Assembly: GCA_032622095.1 (NCBI GenBank)
Contig: CP136063.1
Coordinates: 33,420,987 to 33,484,986, forward strand
Direction of reading: 5' to 3'
From: Siphonodentalium dalli
Lineage: Eukaryota > Mollusca > Scaphopoda > Gadilida > Siphonodentaliidae
DNA: 64,000 nucleotides
In this document: piece after piece, positions 56,661-64,000 of the stretch
Layout of the letters: every line of letters begins with the position of its first letter
Numbering within the stretch: the stretch's first letter is position 1
Made by a program: the position numbers and the translations under genes
The notes under the pieces: generated by a model
What the model saw: the letters and a program-made list of their open reading frames with translations, nothing else
Told to the model about the DNA's origin: nothing
The model's database searches: none

Positions 56661-59600
56661 CCCCGATATTTGCAGACTCAAAAATACACCCGACCTTTAA
56701 CAGTGACTCTGAATATCACACACAACAAACTTAATTACCCGATACCCGAGCGAAAGATATCTATCAAATATAGTTACACCGATCATTTTATTTTTGACCA
56801 ATCATATTATACGATAAATGCAATAGATACATATGTTTACTTAAACACATCACAACACTGTCCGAGAAGCAAAAACAGCGAGCGTTGTGTATTTTCCAGA
56901 TAGCTGTCGAACCAATGTTTACAATACAGTTTCAATATGGTTAATTTACTAATTATACTGTTTATGGTAAATTCTGAACGTAAAATAATTCAAGTTGCAC
57001 ATATAGTTTGGAACTTGATTCTGCAAACCTGAAATACTTATTACACACCATCAACCACTTTAGCTGTTTTAATACGGGACATTCAAAGTCATTCTGAAGG
57101 AAACAAAATAGTCTAATGTTTTCATCACCACTACTTTAGCTGAAGAAAGCAAATTTTCGGTCAAAGAAATGACAAGGTAGAAACTAATATCACTGCTTCG
57201 TCTTGCTGTTGAGTTGAACGGTGCCTAAACAAAGAGAAGATTTTCCCAACACAATATCCTTTAAATATTTCCGAAAGTCACTGGTACGAAAGTAGGCCAG
57301 GTCATGGCAGAGTCCGCTCTTCCATGTTCTGGATCGAGAGCATGAGTGAATGCTTGTATTATGTTTTTTCTCTTTTCTTACATGTATTCTTTGTTCACAA
57401 TAAAAAAAACAACATATCGAAACAAAAAACATATCGTATGTGTGTTATGTATCAGGTGCAATGATACTGCGACAACCTAAACCTTATTAGTGATATAATA
57501 ACGAAAATATTTATCAAATGCAAACCGATTCGAAATATTCCGTCCACTCCGAATTTTGTTTTAAGTGTTACCTGAAGTTAAATTTACGTACCTGATCTAT
57601 TACGGCCGTACACGTGTTCGCATGTTTGAAATGTTGCGGTGACAGTGTTCCAGGTATTCTTATTATATTAATAAATACCCCATATTGGTATGACATACTA
57701 CACAATGCATATTACATCTAACATAGTACGAATATGATTGCGATTAAATAAAGGAATATAACGTGATATAAAAAAGTTTCTGTTTGCATTTGTGGTGCAC
57801 AGTTATTTTTGAAGAGAAATGCATGTCAGTTCGCAACTTTTTTCCCAGATTCATGGACCGATTACAATCAAATTTGGTGTGGTGACTCGGAGCAAACCAG
57901 GCGAATGTTACAACGCTTTACTTTTTCAAAATTTTGATAAAAATAAATTTAAAATATTTGAATTTAATATGTAAGAAAATTAAAAATATTAATTAGTAGG
58001 CCTATGATATCAATTTAGTGATGAGCAAGTAATTTTATCTTTATTCCCACTGGGTGTTAATTGTTGTTACTAATGCCAATATTTTGTTTCCCTGTCTATA
58101 TGGTGAGAGCTATTAATCAACTTCTGGACGTTGTCATTGCAATTGTTTTATCTCAACTTCATATCATGTCATCTGCTTTTATTTCCCCAAGCAGGTATAT
58201 AATTTTGATGAAGGCGGCTATGCCCCTTTGATAGTTGCGTGACAATGCGCACCCTTGGTATACAAATTCAGACAGGAAATTAAAAGTGTGTCAAAACACA
58301 TTGTATAGGTACATTGAAAAACAAAGACACATTCCAATGGTCGCAAATCATCCTACATGAACATATAGCCATATATATATGTATACGGACGCACATAATT
58401 CTATTATATATTTTTTGCGACATTTATACTTATACCAGTACGGTACAAAACATGTCTGCCCCTGCCCATAATATACTAAGACTATATTTAAATAAGTAAG
58501 GCAATCCTGCCTTCAATTACTATTATATCCTGGTATTCTATGTAAAAAGTTATATTTGTTACTCAAGGGAAATTCTCATTTCATGCACCTGCAAAATATA
58601 TTTTATTTGGAACCGTTGTGCATTTCCATAATAAAATATACCTGTTCTCTCTGTATATCACAAAATGAAGACGTGGTTTTTCGAAATAATTGGAATGGGT
58701 CAGATGACACGGAATCGAGCGATATGACATACTAGCGAGCTTTACTAAACAGTTGACACATCTGAGCCAATAACAGAAAAAAAAGAGTCGTGTTATCTGA
58801 CACATTAACAAATTTTGTCATCAAATATGCTAAGTGTGTCGGAATATTATGGGGAAATAGGTCACATGACACACTTACGATGTTGGTGACACGAATTTTG
58901 TTTTGTGTGTGTACGTGTCCAATTCGTGACAATGCGGGTACCATGACTGTATACTGCGCGTTTATAGTATTACCAGCTGTTGCCGGTAATTATAGGAATT
59001 ACATTAAGTTTCATGCAACATATGGACATCAGTCTGCTAACGTGTACTATAGTAGGCCGTAAATCGTTGAATCCACGTTGGATAACGCTGGTTCGGACAC
59101 ATATGTTTCACAATCGTATAGGTACGACATCTAACCATAGACGATGACCAAGACGTTAGCGATTTCGCCTGAAAGTTTGTCGTGGGACTATACGGTCCAT
59201 TCAAGAACGTACGACCAAAAAGCGCCGATCTTAGCCGTCGTAAGGTTGTATTCCATATTTCGCTTCCATGTCACATGACATGGCGTAAACATACGCTATA
59301 CTTCTTACACCAGTTATACAGCATGGTGTATTCAAGTGGTCTGCATTGATCTGCTCCACACACATATTGATTTGGTTGTAATTGGTCCCAATTCACTGCT
59401 CCTCTATAAGACTGTCAGGCAAAATATCAACCCCGCTATTCCACTATGGTACACACCTTCCACTTTTTCGACTTTAATTATTTAAGTAAAATGGCAATTC
59501 CACCGCCGTGCGTCCACGTCAATTTTGTTGTCATCATCACCCAGAAATGTAAAATAATGCCCTCGTTTAATTGTTAGGTTTCCTAGAATACCATTCAATA

Positions 59601-62080
59601 CTCATCTACCATAGTGAACTACTCATTCGACTCCAACTCCAAATGCTTTACATAAAATAATTGTTTTCCATTAGATCGACTATACAAATTACAGTTAAGG
59701 TGTTCTATTTCACCCATCATCATAAATCAATTAAGTTCTAAAAAATTCATCTCGAACAACACTGAAAAAAATCGGGATTTGCACAATTGACTACAATAGG
59801 TCATACATGATTGTACATACAATTCAAGATCAATAGTCATCAATAAAATCTTATACACAAACATTAATAAATTTCAAATCAGTGTTCACAAATTATTCAT
59901 AAAATTCCCTTGCTGTTTGCTGTAGTCTCTTTAATTCGTGGCTTGCATGGTTCAATATGTTGTACTCTTTTCAGAAACGGAACAATGGTATTAGAAACAA
60001 CATACCAATAATATATGGACTGGGTATACATTACTTCGGAACCAAACTTGTGGTTGAAATACCCCGGAACCAGGCGATACTGAGCGCAGTTCTTCGACTA
60101 GGGAATTCATGAGTATTCCTTTAATTTCTTGCAACTTCCTTGGTATTATTATGTTTTGTAAATTCGTAATTTCTTCCAACACTGGTTTCCACATTGTCAA
60201 CTGTACTTCATGTTACTTAGGTAACAGATAATTTTCCACAGCATTGATTAAATTATCAGTGACATTTTCGTTTGGAAATGCAATTAATTTAAAATATCCT
60301 GTGGTGGCCACACGTTGGGACTGTAAGTTAAGAAAATCGCATGGTGGTCGTATTATTTTCGTCGATAATTTTCAGCCGGAATGTCACATGACATCGCAAA
60401 ATAAATTTGTTTTTGTGTCGCTATTGCGAACAGATGTCCCGTGAGTCGATGTGCATAGAACAACATCATATTAGGTCCAACGATGGTCGTACATATTCAC
60501 GCAATTTGCTCGTCTGTTCCCAAGAATAATGATAGCTCACAAATTCCGTTAGGATCTGCTCTATAAATTATTCCATTGAAATAAAAAAGTACATTTGATG
60601 CATCAAACAGACTGCTGTATCCTCGACAAATGAATATGTTGTCCCACGTCCATTGCCCAATAATTAGCACTCAGTCGGTAATTAGCTATAATTGTGTCAA
60701 ATGTATGAGGATAGGTCTCACCTCTATGAGATAATATCCCCAAGTGTACGAGTGATATAATTGAGGATATTCATTATGAAATGGCAAGAATAGTCACTGG
60801 GGCAACCAGACATGCTAGCGATAGGAAATTATTACTTGAAACAGGTCGGGAACCGCTTGCACAACGCAGGCATAAGCAGAAAAATAATTCAGTTTTACAA
60901 TATGACAAAACACAGAGCTCCATCCGACTTATCTAATATGACTCCACCTGATTCTTCCTCAACTGGCTACAATGTTAGACATCCCAGCATCCACCGCCTG
61001 ATAGTGATAATAATTTCTACCATCTGTCACACGTGCTTGGAACCGCTTATCGGACTCAGTTGGGTCTTCAGAAACGTTAGCAGAATTTAAACGAAACAAT
61101 AACACTGGTCGTTCAAAGATTGCTAATATACAGTTATCGCCCGTGATTGAGTGAGACAAGGGGTTTTGTCGCCCGATCGAGACCTGGCGGCCCTCGGGTG
61201 ACATTCCACGTCGAGAGCGGCAACAAATCCCCGTGTATCACGGAAACAAGGGTGATAACTTCGAAGTTGAGTAGCCATACAGCGAAATGTTCGGTCCCGT
61301 TTCAAATGAGCGTGAAGACGCCGACAGACGTATTAATTTCCAGAAAGCTAATATGTGAAACTAACACGTTGTAGTAGTGCAACAAAAAGAAATGGGAGGA
61401 ACCGCGCTGAGAACTTCCGATAGACGTCGCCACTACGCGATGTGTTATAGAATATCTGGGTCAGTTTTGTTTACGTTGTGTTACTACTGTTGGCGCATAC
61501 AAATATATATAACACGAGTGACAATTATCGATCGACTGGACCATCGTGCGAACTACAATGCCAACAAATTGTTGTGGACCGCTTTGTGAAAACGTAATAG
61601 TTGGACATCGATTCCCGAAAGATCAGAAATTGGGAGAAAATTGGATACATTTGCGGTGAAATGGAATTTGCCGAATTCCAACAAACAATTATTCGACACC
61701 CGAAAGTCAGGTTGGAAAATCAATTGTTTGTCGTGATCATTTCCTACCAATAAAAGAACACATCATTCCATATAATGTTATATGAATATCACTATCATTG
61801 AATGTGATTAATGTCGCGAGCGTGGACATTAAATAATCTCGACTGCGTTCGTGGTACGAATATCGGAAAAGTTTAGTCTGACATAACTGTATTAATATTG
61901 TTACCACATCCGCTTGTTGTTCTGACCATGAAAATTAAATTTGACCCCACGATAAGAAAATAAGATCTATTTGTGGTAATAATATATAGTAGAATATGAT
62001 TATGGGGTTATATTTTGTGGACAATGTGGACATAACTTTCAACATCTGTGATTGTTACACTGCCAAAAATAGTTTCTCAA
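56661..62080. other. Unassigned DNA
   Basis: No gene is supported by any recognised motif, and frames of 60-90 codons here look random. A short imperfect inverted repeat spans about 61133-61255 (AGTTATCGCCCGTGATTGAG against the inverse of CCGTGTATCACGG...GGTGATAACT). Otherwise no structure was recognised. Confidence 0.4.
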
Positions 62081-62600
62081 TTCAGGAAAAAAAAAGACTT
62101 GAAATGAGATATTATCTTGGGAGAATAGCTAGAAAAATAAGATCAACATATTTTCTAGGTCAAGAAATGAAAGGGTGGGAAAATTTCTTGTCTGAGAAAA
62201 TCTCTTTAAGAAAACACCGTAATCTTAGTAAGAAAATCATAGTAAAAAAATCTTAGTATATATTTTTGTTCTTAATGTAGGAAAGATTGTTTTTCTCACA
62301 TAAGTTTATTTTTCTTGAAATAAGATAAGTTTAAGACACTGCGATTATCTTGGGAGAATAGCTAGAAATTTAAGAAAACTATACAATTAATCTAGAACAA
62401 GAAATTATATTTTCTATAGTTAGAAATATCGTCAAGATATTTTTTCTTAAGTGATGTCAATTTTTTCTAGAATGAGATTTTCTCAAGCAGGAAAATAAAT
62501 CTAAGTAAGGAAAACAAGTTTTCTTAACTAGGAATATTTTCCCCAATTAGGAAAGATATATTAGAAAACAATTCTTAATTAAGAAAAACATTTAATTTTA
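62081..62600. repeat. AT-rich degenerate tandem repeat
   Basis: The block ATTATCTTGGGAGAATAGCT appears at about 62112 and 62344, in two diverged units of about 230 bp. The surrounding AGAAAATTT/TTTTCTTA tracts are similar in both. Non-coding. Confidence 0.6.
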
Positions 62601-62714
62601 AATTAATATATAATTTCAATTGTGTTTTAAAATATACAATTGACATTTATTCCGAATATAAAAACTTCTTTGTAAATATCATTGTTAAATGTATAATAGA
62701 GACAATAAGGGGGC

Positions 62715-63219
62715 TTAAAGGCACGGGAGGCCTTAGTTGTCGAAAATATTCATATTTGTTTCAATCACCGTAATAAAACATAAAAACATTAAAACGCATA
62801 CAGTTTTGTTCATAGATATCATGACCATCGCGTAAACAGCATGCTATCATAAATACCTATTATATTTTACCTAAGCATGAGCCTGATTGTGTTACAGAAG
62901 GCAGCACAGTGTTACTGGCTAATCACACACAAATTATATAAACGCTCTTTATTAGTTCCATATCAAAATTTAGCAACAAAGAACGCTCTTTATGTTTACC
63001 ATCATAATATAAACAAACACCAGGAAAGTAACTTTTTATGTTTTTGTTTACATAACAATGGTCAAACATATGACAATAACATACTATTTATGCGATATTT
63101 CTTATTTGTATACGGACAAAGTCTGTCTACATTTTAATATTCTTTCTGTTTGTGGCGGTTTTTGACCGGTGGAGATATTTTGACAGCATACCCACCGCCA
63201 AGGCCTCCCGTACCTTTAA
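62715..63219. mobile_element. MITE family M2, copy 2
   Basis: The ends are inverted: TTAAAGGCACGGGAGGCCTT at 62715 and its counterpart AAGGCCTCCCGTACCTTTAA ending 63219. It is non-coding, about 505 bp, and matches 21106-21619 along its length. Both copies begin and end in TTAA-like sequence, which could be part of the end or a target site. Confidence 0.85.
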
Positions 63220-63645
63220 ACTTTAAATATACAATCAACAATTTCTCGTTACAGTTATGGGTTTCTAAAATTGCAAGTGGCCAAACAAGATACTGTGTAC
63301 ATTCGCGAAATGAAACTATACAAATTACCTGTATCTTGTTCTGCCTCTTAAAATTGTATAAACCTATATACGCAACAAAACATATATTGATTGCTAATAA
63401 CTACATCCCGACACATGATTTTCAATATATTTATAGAAAGAGTTACCTCAAATCTGTCGGTTGCAAACAAATATATAACAATTTCTGTTATTTGAGTATC
63501 CAGTTCAAACGATAGGAAAAAAAATCATCACACATGACAAAAAAGCCCTGTATGTGCCTTAATAAACATTGTAACCCTGTATTTTTAAATGCACATATTC
63601 TAGGACGGGTGATGTGTAATAAACACAGAAAGACACTTGTATTAA

Positions 63646-63752
63646 TGGATTTGTTGATACGGCACTTGTGCCATTGAGGAAAGATAGAACTCTAGGGCGT
63701 GCTGTTCATTCTATCATTGTGCGCTAGCACTCGTGTCATATCAACAAACCCA
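63646..63752. mobile_element. Small hairpin MITE, about 107 bp
   Basis: ATGGATTTGTTGATACGGCA at the left pairs with the inverse of GTGTCATATCAACAAACCCA at the right. The middle also contains further paired blocks (TAGAATGA/TCATTCTA type). Non-coding. Confidence 0.6.
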
Positions 63753-63879
63753 TAAACAAAATTGTGTAATTCTGTGTATATACAGCATGGTTGCAATAGC
63801 TGTTTCATGAATCATGCAGATTTACTGTTCAGGTACTAACCCAAGTCTTTTCGGCATGCAACAGCTTGAGATATCGAAT

Positions 63880-64000
63880 ACAGTAATGCCCCCGAGTATA
63901 ATCGACTCCTTAAACACAGTAGAATTATGGGTAACTTTTGAGGATTTAGTCGGAAATATGGCTTGTTGCCATTCATCGGAAAGCTCTGAGAGCTTTCCGA
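63880..64000. repeat. Repeat family C, running off the right edge
   Basis: The block GTAGAATTATGGGTAACTTT with GGCTTGTTGCCATTCATCGG matches 18795-18885 and, inverted, the sequence at 43614-43690 in the palindrome (mirror 49360-49435). The right edge cuts through an AGCTCTGAGAGCT hairpin. Confidence 0.65.

Overview
The window looks like eukaryotic intergenic DNA from an aquatic invertebrate, probably a mollusc or other lophotrochozoan. The reasons are AT-rich DNA without operons, a dense mix of Penelope-like, CR1-like, L1/Tx1-like, MULE, piggyBac and Polinton-type sequence, and many short inverted-repeat elements. No intact conserved host gene, tRNA or rRNA was recognised. The species assignment is inference only.

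Layout. 1-672: Penelope-like reverse transcriptase (minus), cut by the window edge. 2642-3090: short inverted-repeat element made of two near-perfect hairpins. 3.6-4.8 kb: dispersed repeat family A, with further copies near 9.9 and 53 kb. 7548-8769: deletion derivative of a MULE transposon with an 8-bp target duplication. 13.1-15.0 kb: several tandem repeats and a 174-bp MITE. 17.64-18.53 kb: 3' end of a CR1-like LINE (minus). 19542-22714: piggyBac-like element with TTAA at both ends, with nested MITEs inside. 23.99-27.48 kb: decayed CR1-like LINE with a 2A-like motif near its N terminus. 28472-33086: old foldback element whose arms carry diverged inverted copies of a FEN-1-like/CXC gene. 33.89-35.16 kb: about 30 copies of a 42-bp minisatellite. 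40.0-52.6 kb: another FEN-1-like/CXC gene (minus), split by a large palindromic insertion. 53.9-56.65 kb: 5'-truncated L1/Tx1-like LINE. 56.7-64 kb: mostly unassigned DNA with MITEs.

The outstanding object is the 8,645-bp palindrome at 42201-50845. Each arm of about 4.3 kb carries an intact, intronless 603-codon gene for a C2H2 zinc-finger, polyglutamine, packaging-type (A32/FtsK-HerA-like) ATPase. The two copies differ at only two residues. The element starts AGAAG, ends CTTCT, and is flanked by the 6-bp direct repeat GAAGTG. Removing it with one GAAGTG copy leaves the FEN-1-like reading frame open across the junction. This identifies it as a real integration, most like a Polinton/Maverick relative, but without a polymerase, integrase or protease gene. 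Its centre is a GC-rich nested hairpin flanked by inverted copies of the same end sequence found at the outer termini, so the whole resembles an unresolved head-to-head dimer.

The FEN-1-like/CXC family occurs twice: as the target of the palindrome and inside the older 28-33 kb foldback. Those two palindromic elements and that family are the best candidates for an undescribed mobile system.
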